Of a stretch of 64,000 bases of DNA, positions 1-10,697 are shown piece after piece. The first letter of the stretch is position 1, and each line of letters begins with the position of its first letter. Origin of the DNA: Zygaena filipendulae (taxonomy: Eukaryota; Arthropoda; Insecta; Lepidoptera; Zygaenidae); NCBI GenBank assembly GCA_907165275.2, contig OU015669.1:5974501-6038500 (forward strand). The letters run 5' to 3'. The notes below the pieces were generated by a model. It was not told the origin of the DNA. It was given only the letters and a program-made list of their open reading frames with translations, and did no database searches. A program made the translations under genes and the position numbers.

Positions 1-100
1 CCTCCATGGCAGGACGGAGCCCAGCAGATAGGCCAGGAACGCACCTGTCGAAGTGAAGGCGTTGGTCAGGGTCGTTAAGATGCCCCGGACTTTATGATCG
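1..100 (-). CDS. Tret1-like: Tret1-like exon 4 (incomplete at window edge)
   Basis: The exon begins after the acceptor ..AATTCCAG (minus strand; the AG is bases 101-102) and runs off the left edge. It completes Ser142, split over the intron, and encodes residues 143-175: D-H-K-V-R-G followed by a hydrophobic stretch that ends L-G-S-V-L-P-W-R. In sugar porters the Y-x-x-E-[VIS]-S..R-G motif precedes TM5, and this exon supplies the S and the R-G (R147, G148) plus TM5. The reading frame is open to base 1. Confidence 0.9.
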
Positions 101-149
101 CTGGAATTAGAATTTGAAAAGGTACAGACAGTGAACAGCAGATAAATCG

Positions 150-350
150 GTCTCGTCTTGGCAATGTTTTACATAAAAATGTTTTTGGTGGGATTTCATT
201 TCTTTTTGTAATTCAAAATTGCGGAAATCTCATACAAACTTCCATCTCCTAGTTTAAGGGGTTTGAGGATAAAAGTTACAAGTTTTTTTTTTGTTGTTTG
301 TTTACTAATCCTAGCTTATACACCATATTTCAGCTTTCTAGGACATTAAT
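150..350 (+). repeat. Fragment of a dispersed repeat, split by later insertions
   Basis: The stretch around 157-210 (TCTCGTCTTGGCAA then AATGTTTTTGGTGGGATTTC) and the following part with CTAGTTTAAGGGG match sequence at 15085-15420 and, inverted, at 20090-20350. The expected continuation (ATACCCTAAGAATTT) reappears only at 1245. About 0.9 kb, including the transposon at 562-1160, therefore separates the two halves here. Confidence 0.6.
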
Positions 351-561
351 GCGCGCGCCGGACCGCTACACCGAGCGGCGCCGTCACCCGCCCCTACTCG
401 AGGTGCCGGCTCATCGGTCGAATTTAATAAAGTTTTCCCCACTGTCTCGGGCCATAACTATTTTAAACCGGTTATCTTTAAAGACTGACATTTTTTCTTG
501 CAACATGCTGAAATTTACAGAGGCAGCTTACGCGTGTATAGAAACATTTGATACCAATTAG

Positions 562-1160
562 TAATGGGTCTTTCAATAGGGACGGGTCGATGTTGGCAGC
601 CTGTGGCGGCCATGTTGTTTTAACGTCGTCTTTCTAACCTATATTTTTTTATTCAGTTAGTAATGCCAAATCACCATGGCAAGTTACACGGTTGAGCAAC
701 ACGTCCAAATGTTAAAAATGTATTACCAAAATGAGTGTTCGTTAGTGCAAACGTTACGTGCATTGCGCCCATTTTACGGCAGACGAGGTGGTCCTTCAAA
801 GTCGACTCTCCAACGTTTGGTGGCCAAATTCGACTTATCACCTTTAGACTTTTTTTTGTGGGGTTTTCTTAAGTCGCAGGTCTATACCAATAAGCCACAA
901 TCGACCGATGCCCTTAAAGTCAACATAGCTCAGGCTATCGCTGAAATTCAACCCGAACTATGCGGCAGAGTTGTTGAACATTGGACAACTCGAATTCGTG
1001 CCACCGTGAGAAGCCGCGGCGGACATTTAAACGATGTGATTTTCCACACATAATGGCATATATAGCTCTTTCAAATAAAAAAAAAAAATCGTTAAAATCT
1101 CACACACGGCCTTTTTTATTTCATGTCAAAATCGACCCGTCCTTATTGAAAGACCCTTTA
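562..1160 (+). mobile_element. Internally deleted Tc1/mariner-superfamily transposon
   Basis: Terminal inverted repeats of 30 bp (562-591 and 1131-1160) share GGGTCTTTCAATA and GGACGGGTCGAT and differ at two positions. The ends read TA..TA, consistent with the TA target duplication of the IS630-Tc1-mariner superfamily. The 599-bp element keeps the start and end of a transposase gene (676-1053) with the catalytic middle deleted, so it could move only with help from an intact relative. Confidence 0.85.
676..1053 (+). pseudogene. Transposase deletion derivative (N-terminal HTH joined to C-terminus)
   Basis: This open frame has 125 codons. Residues 1-52 resemble the N-terminal helix-turn-helix region of insect mariner-like transposases (starts M-A-S-Y-T-V-E-Q, contains S-K-S-T-L-Q-R-L-V-A-K-F). 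From residue 54 it jumps to the C-terminal part (L-S-P-L-D-F-F-L-W-G-F, then the conserved tail ending D-V-I-F-H-T). A complete transposase would be about 340 residues, so roughly 200 residues with the first catalytic acids are missing, yet the join stays in frame. It cannot be catalytic; a DNA-binding or inhibitory product is conceivable but unproven. Confidence 0.8.
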
Positions 1161-1460
1161 TTATTATTATTTATCTTATAGCATCGCTTTAGTGAATAGC
1201 TGTTATGGTGTTATAATTATGTCTAAATAAATAAATAAAAAAAAATTAAATACCCTAAGAATTTGGATGATCAGTGAGTCAGTGACGAAATCAGGGTTTT
1301 TAGATATCAATAAAATCTTAAGTTTAAGAGCTATGCAATTAAATCTTTATATGTCTAATAAGTCTGCTATTGACAACAGCTCCCGAGAATTTCGTTAAAG
1401 CTCAGCGAGTCTTCTCATTATACTACAGCCCCATGCAACAGGTAGATTAATAAGGACTTA

Positions 1461-1875
1461 GATCCGTATTCCAGAAGGTGACTCAGATCACGTTTCTCTT
1501 GAGATTAGTTTTAAGTTCAAATCATAACTCAAGCGTTCATTTTATGATAGAATTCGTTTTAAGTTCTAATCACTTGAAACTAGTCTTTAGTAGAGATTGT
1601 GAACTCTGATTGGTTCTAATCACTTGAAACTAGTCTTGAGTAGCGATTTTGAACTCTGATTGGTTGGGTGATCTTGACATGACAGATGTAAAGAAAGATC
1701 AAATCTTTGCTTGAGTATAGATTAGTACTCAAGCGTCGTTCTAGAATAAGGAAATAACTCAGCTGATTTTTGATTGATGAATCGCGTTTCAAGTAAGGTT
1801 CTAAAATTAAAGCTTTACTTGAAATTAGTTTTAAAACTAGATTCATGACTTGAGTAACCTTTTGGAATACGGACC
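1461..1875. mobile_element. TTA-flanked MITE next to exon 3 donor
   Basis: Inverted ends share TCCGTATTCCA..AAGGT.ACTCA (left from 1461, right to 1875), flanked by TTA on both sides (1458-1460, 1876-1878). This fits the 3-bp TTA target duplication of PIF/Harbinger-type elements. The inside holds two tandem copies of a 50-bp unit starting GTTCTAATCACTTGAAAC at 1563 and 1613. No coding capacity is seen. Confidence 0.75.
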
Positions 1876-1899
1876 TTAAAATGTATAGTAGGTACTGAC

Positions 1900-2128
1900 C
1901 TGACTTCGCCAACGTATGTGACTGAGGGTGCTTCCATGATCCCCGTGCCGATGCCAAGCAGAGCGTTGGCTATGAACAGCGAAGGCACGTCCCACGAGTA
2001 GTACATGAGAAGCCAAGCGACCAAGTGTGGTATGTTCACTAAAAATAAAGCCTTTTTTCGCCCGAAGTAGTCCAACAACGGTCCCGAGAATATGCTGCCA
2101 AGAGGCTGGCACAGGTACGCCATGCTTC
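1900..2128 (-). CDS. Tret1-like: Tret1-like exon 3
   Basis: The exon starts after AAATTTTTCAG (acceptor at 2129-2130) and ends ..GTCAG before GTCAGTACC. Residues 66-142 (both ends split over introns) carry TM2, the loop motif D85-Y-F-G88-R89-K-K between TM2 and TM3, TM3 (about residues 93-108), TM4 (about 115-131) and Y137-V-G-E140. These are the standard signatures of the sugar porter family (D-x-x-G-R-[RK]-K after TM2; Y-x-x-E at the end of TM4). Length and phase fit the neighbouring exons exactly. Confidence 0.93.
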
Positions 2129-2632
2129 CTGAAAAATTTGAAATAATATTTTGTGTTAATTTCATAAGAAAACAAGTATTCTTTGATAAACATTTTAAAC
2201 AATGTTCTACAAAAATTATGTACGAAATCTCTGTAGATATGAGCAAAGAAGATGATATAATCACTGCCTAGGTAGGTATCACTGATTAGTAGGCAGGTAT
2301 TTTAGTAAATACTAAAAGGAAGTTCGAATTTTTAATGACACTTATGTGGTTTATTTTATGCACTAATTGATACATTAAAATAATATGAGCTGACGATATT
2401 ATGAGAATGATTAAGTTGCTTATTTTTTGTTAACTGTTGCGTAGAAGGAGAACAACAACATTTTGAAAGAGAGCATTACCTAGTGATTACCTATTTACTA
2501 TTATTTTTGGGAGAGCACTTTGTGCAGGAATCGAAGATGTCAGTTCTGTCACTTATTACGTTATTAAAACACGGTTGTAAGTAGATATTGTAGAGTTTTA
2601 TGGTATTGTATCTAGACAATAAAATGCCATAT

Positions 2633-2760
2633 TCATGATCCATCTGGACGTACGTCTCGCCAATGTCATGCACGATGCACTATGATGACGTCCGTCCAGA
2701 TGGATCATGAAAAAAACGCCATAATATCCTTCCTCGTGCCCAATGCACTCGCACGAGGAA
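2633..2760. repeat. Two adjacent short hairpins
   Basis: Bases 2633-2655 and 2688-2710 form a 23-bp stem with one mismatch (TCATGATCCATCTGGACG in one arm) around a 32-base loop. Directly after it, 2730-2739 (TTCCTCGTGC) and 2751-2760 (GCACGAGGAA) form a perfect 10-bp stem with an 11-base loop. They are probably remains of a small palindromic transposon; no coding frame is supported. Confidence 0.6.
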
Positions 2761-3236
2761 TCTTTTCTCATTACCCTTTTGTAGAACCAACTATAGAAAG
2801 AATCGTTATATTGTCAGAGCTTGTGAGGATCACGACAGCCGGTACCATCATATTGATATCTTTCACGAAAATTGTAATAGCTATGCCACTGCTATTAGAA
2901 CAGCCTCATTCAATTTGTGATTTTTTTTGCGGAACTGGTGTCCTAAGTAGGTACTATTGTTTATTATTATTATACCTACATAGTACAAAAGAAATATAAA
3001 AATACCTGAATAATCCAGGAAGTGACACGATTTGTGTTAAATAGTGAAGGAGAAATTTTAGACTCAGGTTAGAATTACCGTTCCGTTTCGTAATAATACC
3101 TATATGTATACAGCTAATATTCAATATATTGTACGGACATCTTGCAAATAGTAGGTATGTATGCAATTCAGTAAGCAACCACCACGGTATCATTAACTGC
3201 AGTAGGTAATGTTTAATAAATGGCATTTGACTGATT

Positions 3237-3958
3237 GACCGCCGCACTCAGAGTCGACTTTAATGATTAATAATAATAAAAAGTTTATTTTGGTAAAAAA
3301 TCTTAGTACTAGTTAACATTTTTTTATACATTAATTTATACCAAAAAAGGTCTCCGCTCAGCATTGTTGTGGCGCAAACCACAACGCTGGTCTTCCGCGG
3401 ATACCAAAATTAAATTAATAATCTTAACTAAAAATTATCACTTCAGTGGTAACAAACAAAAAGAAAACAACAATAATCTAAAAATTTAAAAAATAGTAAA
3501 AAAAATCTAAAAAATAAATAAATAATATTCTTTGTAAATAAAATGTAGGAAATACTGAGTGAATGCGTGAGATATTGGTGGAACTTGGTACTAGTGAACT
3601 ATAAAAAAAAAATGATAAAAACTGCGACTCATAGTATCTCTAAGTAGTTTGTGCTGCGACTCTATAACTTTTGCTTATCTAAAATGTGCTTTTTAAAATT
3701 TATTTTAAAGGTTTTAAAGGTTATTATATATTTTTATTATTTATATTTTATTACTTAGTTAAGTATAGATTTTTTAAACAATATTGCAGCAATCAGACAA
3801 GTTTAATAAATTAATGTTAATTGGCATTTAACTAATTAAGTTACATTTCATTAAATGCCAATTAACATTAATTTACTGAACGTCTCTGGTTGCGGTAGTT
3901 TTGTTTTAAAAATCTATACTTAACTAAGTAATCATCAAAGTCGAATCTGAGTGCGGCC
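3237..3958. mobile_element. Palindromic MITE split by a LINE-tail insertion
   Basis: The left end GCCGCACTCAGAGTCGACTT with TTAATGATTA (about 3240-3265) matches the left arm of the intact copy at 24176-24370. The continuation ACTTAGTTAAGTATAGATTT is found only from about 3752, and the right end GAATCTGAGTGCGGCCG closes near 3958. The intervening 3266-3746 is foreign sequence (next entry). Confidence 0.75.
3266..3746 (-). repeat. LINE-like 3' end inserted in a MITE
   Basis: This segment interrupts the palindromic MITE. It starts with AATAATAATAAAAAG, which reads on the minus strand as an AT-rich tail (..CTTTTTATTATTATT). It contains the block TCCGCTCAGCATTGTTGTGG..CCACAACGCTGG, which I take as the 3' untranslated part of a 5'-truncated LINE in minus orientation. 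No reverse transcriptase coding sequence remains. Confidence 0.5.
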
Positions 3959-4093
3959 GTAAGTTAAATTTATTTAAATGTCAATTAACGTTAATGTAAT
4001 GAACGTCTCTGATTGCGGCAGTTTTGTTTTAAAAAACTTTACTTATAACAAAGTACCTACCTAACCATTAAAACGAATCTGAGTGCGGCCGTA
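3959..4093. mobile_element. Partial copy of the palindromic MITE
   Basis: It repeats the right half of the preceding element (TCAATTAACGTTAATG, then GATTGCGGCAGTTTTG, ending CTGAGTGCGGCCGTA). It abuts the previous copy directly, giving two right halves in tandem. Confidence 0.65.
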
Positions 4094-4185
4094 TATTGTA
4101 AGTTGTAATAAACTGAGATGGGCTAATTTACCTATTTAAATTCTAAAACACATTATTCACTTGTATAAAAAATATTTATTATCGA

Positions 4186-4384
4186 CTAACTGTTCCCTAC
4201 GGTTTCACCCGCGGTAATTTCAGAGTTCCCGCGGGAATTCTGGGATAAAAAGTACCCTATGTCCTTCTCTGTACCCCTGACAACGTGCATGCGAAATTTC
4301 ATCCAAATCCGTACAGCCGTTTTTGCGTGATTGAGTAACAAACATCCAAACATCCACATTTTCACATTTATAATATTAGTAGGA
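4186..4384 (-). mobile_element. Lep1-type Helitron copy
   Basis: On the minus strand it starts TCCTACTAATATTATAAA and ends ..CCCGCGG..GGGAACAGTTAG, with the conserved middle TTTTTATCCCAGAATTC and CCGTAGGGAA. Lep1 elements are non-autonomous Helitrons of Lepidoptera with 5' TC and 3' CTRR ends and no target duplication. About 199 bp, close to full length. Confidence 0.8.
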
Positions 4385-4856
4385 TTAAAATTAACTAATT
4401 AATTTCGATACATATGCCATGATACCAGCCTGTCAACTCAAATAAATGGCATTGAAGTAACTTCACGGGCACTCATTTGATATGTGAAGACCATTGATGA
4501 TATTATTTATATATTTATTTATAAATATTTCATCTAAAAAACAAATTACCTGTGTATTCAAGGCCAACAACCTCTCACTTCGTGTTAAGTATCTATGGGA
4601 ACTTATGGATAAATGTGATTATCGTTTTTGTTTTACGCTGCAACTACTCAACCGATCAACATGAAATAATATTATAATATGTAGAAGCTAAGCTATGACG
4701 TAAATTTCATATTATAAAGCAACTATGATTTTTTTTATAATCTCGAGAATGATTGATGATCATTGATATTTATTAATTTTAGCTGGATCTTGAATATTGT
4801 TATGGAGAATTTTGATTTATTTATTTTTTAACAATTTTCGTAGCTATAGGTACGTT

Positions 4857-5120
4857 TATGAATGAATGAATGAATGAAAAACACTTTATTGAACACCACA
4901 ATCAGTACAATGACTAAAAATTTATAAAACAGAAAGTATTAAGTGGCTCCAAAAGGTGGCCTTAACACTATAAAGCGATCTCTTCCAGGCTACCAGGTGG
5001 AGTATGGAGACATTTATAACAGTGAAACAGTAGGCAGGTGGTGCAGTAGTACAGCAATCAAAATGCGAAAAATTATATAAATATATATATTTTGATAATA
5101 TGCGTAAGAACGTGTAGTAG
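4857..5120 (-). repeat. 3' end of a LINE with (CATT)n tail, minus orientation
   Basis: Read on the minus strand it contains CTGGTAGCCTGGAAGAGATC then GCTTTATAGTGTTAAGGCC, GTACTGATTGTGGTGTTC and AATAAAGTG, and ends in (CATT)n (the AATG repeats at 4860-4876). This resembles the conserved 3' tail of lepidopteran LINEs. It is 5'-truncated, and no protein-coding part is visible. Confidence 0.55.
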
Positions 5121-5583
5121 TAGTAAAAGCTGTTACTATTCACTGCGTCATGTATTTATACTTCATAGAAGCACTAAACTCACTCGCATGCTTAACTATC
5201 TTGCAGTTAGTACCTAAATAAAACCACTGCGATAACAAAAAAGGCGCATCTTTGTTGCTTAAAATCAGTGAACAAAAATGTTTTCGGTACATTAAACTGA
5301 GTGTTTTCAATTTTGAAAGGTGCGAATCTGTATTATCCTTTTTATTACATAATGCATTTTATTGCTAGTGAGGTGAAATTTATTATAACACGAGAGCTAA
5401 GTATTTTTGTTTAGGTTTCGCCTTTAATATCATAGCCTTCTATATTAATTATTTATTATTAATATCAATATATCCTTTCTATACAACGTTTTAATGAATT
5501 GACCAAAAACCTGATACACCCTATTTAAAAAATAAACAATAATATTATTAAAATATAAATTATGTCGAAAAAATTAATAGTCT

Positions 5584-5754
5584 AACTGCCGCACTCAGAG
5601 TCGACTTTAATGATTAGGTACTTAACTAATTAAGTTACATCTCGTTAAATGTCAATTAACATTAATTTATTAAACTTGTCTGATTGCGGCAGTTTTGTTT
5701 TAAAAATCGATACTTAGTTAAGTAATCCTTAAAGTCGACTCTGAGTGCGGCCGT
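5584..5754. mobile_element. Palindromic MITE, internally shortened copy
   Basis: Both ends carry GCCGCACTCAGAGTCGACTT in inverted orientation (left from 5587, right to about 5752). The middle holds TGTCAATTAACATTAATTTA, as in the copies at 3.2-4.1 kb and 24.2 kb. Confidence 0.8.
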
Positions 5755-6657
5755 AAAAGTTGAGGTGACCTATCTACGAAATTTCAAGTGCTACGCCCGC
5801 GCCTACGTGTCAATGACCGATTGGATTTTTTTGCAACGGACGGCTTACGCGCCAAATATTGAATTATAAATAATTTAGACATGGGCTAGTAAAAATGAAA
5901 ACATATAACCTATATTAAAACATGTTGCGATCGATTCGAAAGTCGATTCTGAACAAACTACTTTCTAGTTTTCAGTCCGTTCATTAACACGTTGTATACT
6001 TTGAATCGACTTAACGACGCTCAACAATCAGGATTTAATGCTACACCTGCCACAAAAACGAACATTGCTCTTTTGATGACTGAAAGAACCATATATTATG
6101 ATATACCATATATACGTATACCATATATTATGATAGACGACGATGTCAATTGGGAGCTAGTTTTTATATGAATCTCAATAGATCTTTTCTCGCTACTCCC
6201 TACTATCATCATAATATTTACATATGAGTAGATATATCTAAATTAGAAAATGTATAAGCGTGAGTATAATAATAGTTTTCTTATTTTGCGAAATAATAAA
6301 ATGGAGGCGATAAAATAATTAAAAAACAATTAATTAAAAATATAAACAATTAATATAACAACATTATTTCAGTGTAGAATTTGGTATTGGGGTCGTTTTC
6401 TAACGAAGTACGAGTTTCACGATTTCTTTGTTTATACTGATTCATATCGGGTCTCATTATTATCTAATAATACAGTCGAAATTGGTGAACAAAGAAACAT
6501 GGAACGGGTACTTCGCTCTAGAAGACCCACTGACGATATCGGAAAAAATGTAGTACTTCATTTTATGAATTAGGTATAAGTAGTGAATGTATGCACCCAA
6601 AATCTATTGAAATCCATAAGAAATGTAGCTCGATAATTAATTTTAAAAGCTCTTTAC

Positions 6658-6793
6658 CGAACCATGACGCCTGTATCTTGGTGAGTGAGATGCCATCCTC
6701 TGCGTCGATGACGTCAGGCAATACAACTGTCACAAAGCTTATGGACATCCCCAACCCGATCAGCAGGAAGTCCAGGGCTAAGCATGCTACCAC
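6658..6793 (-). CDS. Tret1-like: Tret1-like exon 2
   Basis: The exon follows the acceptor CATATTTCCAG and ends TGG-TTC-G before GTAAAG. It encodes residues 21-65 plus the first base of Gly66. V-V-A-C-L-A-L-D starts TM1 (about residues 21-45); the exon ends S-W-F-G. In insect Tret1-like proteins this region is TM1 with the extracellular loop leading to the conserved S-W just before TM2. The frame links exactly to exons 1 and 3. Confidence 0.9.
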
Positions 6794-9700
6794 CTGGAAA
6801 TATGCAGGTATGTGTGACATTAGAACTCACAAACTTTCAATTTTTCTTTCAAAGATGGGTCAAGAAATGAAGGTTCTTAGGGATAGGACTTTCATTACAT
6901 TCATAGAATTAATAGGCATAGAACGGTATTCAGCGCTTGCAGAGTCAAAAAATAACGGTCATACATTGAGTTGAAATTTGACGTGACGTAACCAGTGCAG
7001 TTTGTATGGCGGTTTGTAGTGGTAAGTGACGTCACGTGCCCCTCCCCCCCCTAAACTTTGAGGCGCTTTATCTGTATATTTTCATTTATTTGAAAAATAA
7101 AAAATACGTGTCTAATGATTTTTAATTTTCTTACTGACGGACTAATTAGAATTTTGATTTTCAAAAGTTGTCAACATCCCTAATTCATCGACTGAGAAGT
7201 GAAGTTTGGGTTTTGTGCTTCAATTTCGAACAAAATTATAAATTAAACTATCGTTCTGTTTGTAATATCACTATCTATGATTACAATTAAAAGACTAGTT
7301 ATGCTCCTCGATTTTACCCGCGTGAATTTTGGTATTCCCCAGGGAACTTCTAACATCTATGAACACAGAAAATATTATGTAAATAAAACCAAGTCATGCA
7401 CAGGTTACATGATAACAAACAGTTCCACTAAAGATGATTATGAAAAAAACCACACCTACCGGATTCAGATTCTATGATTTTCTTTATTGTCTTTAAACCC
7501 AGCAGCTTCGTCATCAGTAGCAGCATCGTCTCAAGGCGATGAGCCAAAGATAACTTGAATGTTAAAACGAATGCACTGGTGCATGCTCCTTTAATTTCAG
7601 GATTATCTACAGAACTTGGCTCCCATTTAGATCTCAATTCTTTTGTCAGTGAAGTCGACCACTAAATTTCTTAATATCAGAACTTTGCTTCCATTTTCAT
7701 AATTTTGTTTTGATGGGATATTATTTTCTTTGCTACTATTCGCCACGTTATTAGTATCTAAATTACTGTACTATCTAAATTAAAGTGGACACTTCGCTGT
7801 GACTTATGGCAAAGAATTAGTTTTCATTGAGTCAAGGCTACCTCTATCATTTTCGATAGATATATCAAGGGCTCATTAGTTCCAATTTGTTCCAAAATTG
7901 GCACGGCATCGGCGTAGCCGTCTTCTCTTATACATTCGTAAATTTATAACATGGCGCAGGAAAATAGTATAGTTTGTAAAATGCCAACGCCGAGAACAGA
8001 AAATGCGGTGTGATAAGTGCTCGCTATTTGAAAATCTGCTTCGGCCGCCATCAAAACTAGGTTTCGGAACTAGTTTTATTTTATTGTACTTGTACGAAAC
8101 TGATTTTGATTTTAGAATTATTTTTACTTCTACGTAACCAAGTTTCGATGGAAGAAATGCTTTTACTTGTATGTAACTAATGTCGATAGAAGAATTTTTG
8201 ATATTTTTACGAAAACGTGCAAGCGCTAGGTCGGGTGGACAAGTAAACTTTTTCGATATAAAATTATTCAATTATTTTCCAATTATTATTTCGTTTGCAA
8301 TATTCGTATGTAGGTAAGTTATCTTGAATCTGTGGTGCTCACTGTTTAGAATCAACCTAAGTTTAGGACCCCCGTCCGTAAATACATAACAGGCAGCATA
8401 TAAGCAGTATGCCCTTCCATATGATATCCTGCCCTATTCTCATGTATTTTATATTCTGTTTTATTTATTCTTTATTATTTTTCTTATTCTCTCTTCTCTC
8501 AAATTATCTCAGACACCCTCCCATCATCCTATACCTGATAAGAACAGTAAGGGAAATTCCTTTTCACTTTTGAAGATCAGTTCCAGCAAATAATGACCCC
8601 TAGGTATATTTTATTTTTGTGGTGTATCGAAGCAGCAGATCCTCCGCAGTTTTTAAATTGACCCATAAAAGTTATTTTTGGTTTAATTATTCTAACTGAA
8701 AATTCCGATCTGTGTTGCTAAATCAACTTGTATTTAGATATTCTATTACCTACTAGCTATTCCCCGCGGCTTCACCCGCTTTAAAACTTTCAAACTCTAG
8801 GTATTTTTATATGGTTACAATGTATCATAGCTGGCACAATCCAGGGGTCAACGACACTTGACAAACGATAGTTATTCCAATTTACGAGTTATTGATTGTA
8901 GATTGAATGATGTCTTTTACAAGCGATATACTCGTATTCTAGTTACCTACTACTACCTTCATCGCATTGCATCGCGATTTCACAATCGGTAACTTGGCGT
9001 GATCTACACAATGGATTTAGAAATGTGTTAAATTATGTAGGTACAGCTAAAATTTAAAAATAAAAAAGAAATTGGTCTTATTATACGACGAAATTTTAAT
9101 CAATATTATTCAAGCCGGTTATTTTAGAATAAGTATCTACTAGTTGTTCGTCAATTCAAAAGATTGCCTAAAACATTAGATAAAATCAACACACAATTTA
9201 AGACATTCCGTCTGTAATTTCAATAATAGTCCTGGATTAAATATTTATTTATCTACATTATACCTACATACAATATTGATAGCGAATGGTAAATACATAA
9301 TATAATGGTATTTGTTATGTTTTATCCGGTTCCCTAGCTATTGCTATTACCTACTTACTACCTCATGCACTTATTTCGCAGACATACCTATAGTAGGTAA
9401 CCAGGCATGAATGCATGATAAAATACTAAAAAGAGGTAAAGTTTATAAGTTTGCAATTTTAGGTGTACGGAGTTATTTCTAGAAAATTACTGCACAAATC
9501 TTTCACTGATGGGGAGCTGCTGTATAGGAGCGACAAATTAAGGATACTTTTTAAAGTTCCCGATGCAATCCCGAAATTTACGTGGGTGAAACCGCGGGTA
9601 AACTGCTAGTTAATTGTAATTGCACAACTATATGCCTACGTTATACGAAGAACACACCCTCCAAGTTTCAGGTCTCAGTGAGCAGCGGTTTAGGCTGTGC

Positions 9701-10697
9701 GTTGATGCGTCAGTCAGTGATTCAGGACAAAGCATTTTATATTTACCTATAGATATTGTACAATAGTCTTGGATGATTAAATTCGTATTGCAATATTAAG
9801 ATCATCTATTGGCGGTGGTGGTGGTGCGTGGTTTAAAAAAAATAGTTAAGTAGATACACAAACGTTTCTACCATAAAAAGCAAAGTTTTGCAGATGAAGC
9901 GCACACGAAGGCTGTTCCGTATTTGATTCTTGTGTCAAATATCGAAAACACATTTAATTATTTTTTGACGAATCAATTGTAAAGGTCATTCACCCGCGTA
10001 AACCCAAGTTTTTATCTGAAGTTTTCTCTATGATTCATCGATGTTTTTTATTTAATTATAATATTTTTAGTATTCCCTCGTTTAAAATAACACCCTGTAT
10101 CATATACTACGGTCTATGAGTTAAACACTGGCATGTCGGGGCGCCCTGCATCTCATTTATGAAGGTAGTCGACCGCTATCGTAGCAAAGTTAATATAGTA
10201 TTTTATTAGGTAAATTAATCACTTTTACTATGACGTGTAAAATATACATTAATGATTCTCGATAATCACTACATAGTAAACAAAGTCCTCCGCCGCGTCA
10301 GTCTGTCTATCTGTTTGCGATGACCTCAAAAACTACTGATCGAATTTTCATGCGGTTTTCAGGAAGTAATAGATAGAGTAATTGATGAGAAAGATTTAGA
10401 TAAATAATTTGTCAAAGTTTTGTGTAAATGGTTGAAAGTGCAGTCGTAAAAAGTCAAGCTACGTTGTCGGTGTACAGAAGAGGACATACCTAATATGGAC
10501 ATTTATCCCAGAATTTCCGCTGGAACTTCGAAATTAACGCGGGTAAAAATGTGGGGAACATCTAGTTAAAAATAATTCACGCATTTTTATCACATTGACC
10601 GACATATAGATTAGACCCAATCTGTTTTTTCTTCATTTAAATAAATAAACCAAAATACACGTGCAAAAAATTAAAAAACAATACATAAAATCACTAC
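6794..10697 (-). other. Intron 1 of the Tret1-like gene
   Basis: The intron is 3904 bases. It holds a dispersed repeat (6955-7185), Lep1 3'-end fragments (about 7305-7355, 8752-8800, 9530-9612, 10480-10566), a roughly 400-bp repeat-like block with an incidental open frame (7876-8271) and AT-rich sequence. No exon with usable splice sites was found between exons 1 and 2. Confidence 0.7.
6955..7185 (+). repeat. Dispersed repeat (TGCAGTTTGTATGGCGG family)
   Basis: It matches 13252-13475 along most of its length, sharing GTGCAGTTTGTATGGCGG, GGTAAGTGACGTCACG, CCTAAACTTT and AGTTGTCAACATCCC. Two copies in the same orientation, with GC-to-AT differences and small gaps, mark an interspersed element of unknown class. 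Confidence 0.7.

Larger units (their letters stand above)
101..1899 (-). other. Intron 3 of the Tret1-like gene
   Basis: This intron of 1799 bases is built mostly of inserted repeats. It holds a fragment of the CCCACCAAAAACATTT repeat (about 150-350), a GC-rich block of unknown origin (350-430), a deleted TA-target transposon (562-1160), an ATT/AAAT-rich LINE-like tail (1160-1250), the rest of the first repeat (1245-1340) and a TTA-flanked MITE (1461-1875). I see no additional exon in it. Confidence 0.8.
2129..6657 (-). other. Intron 2 of the Tret1-like gene
   Basis: This 4529-base intron carries two short hairpins (2633-2710, 2730-2760), a palindromic MITE broken by a LINE tail (3237-3958), a second partial MITE (3959-4093), a Lep1 Helitron (4186-4384), a LINE 3' end (4857-5120) and a further palindromic MITE (5584-5754). 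The stretch 5760-6657 is AT-rich, and I recognise nothing in it beyond short palindromes near 6090-6130. Confidence 0.75.

Noticed and set aside
7876..8271. 131-codon open frame on the minus strand
   Set aside because: Basic, low-information translation with no domain. The DNA looks like a dispersed repeat within the Tret1-like intron.
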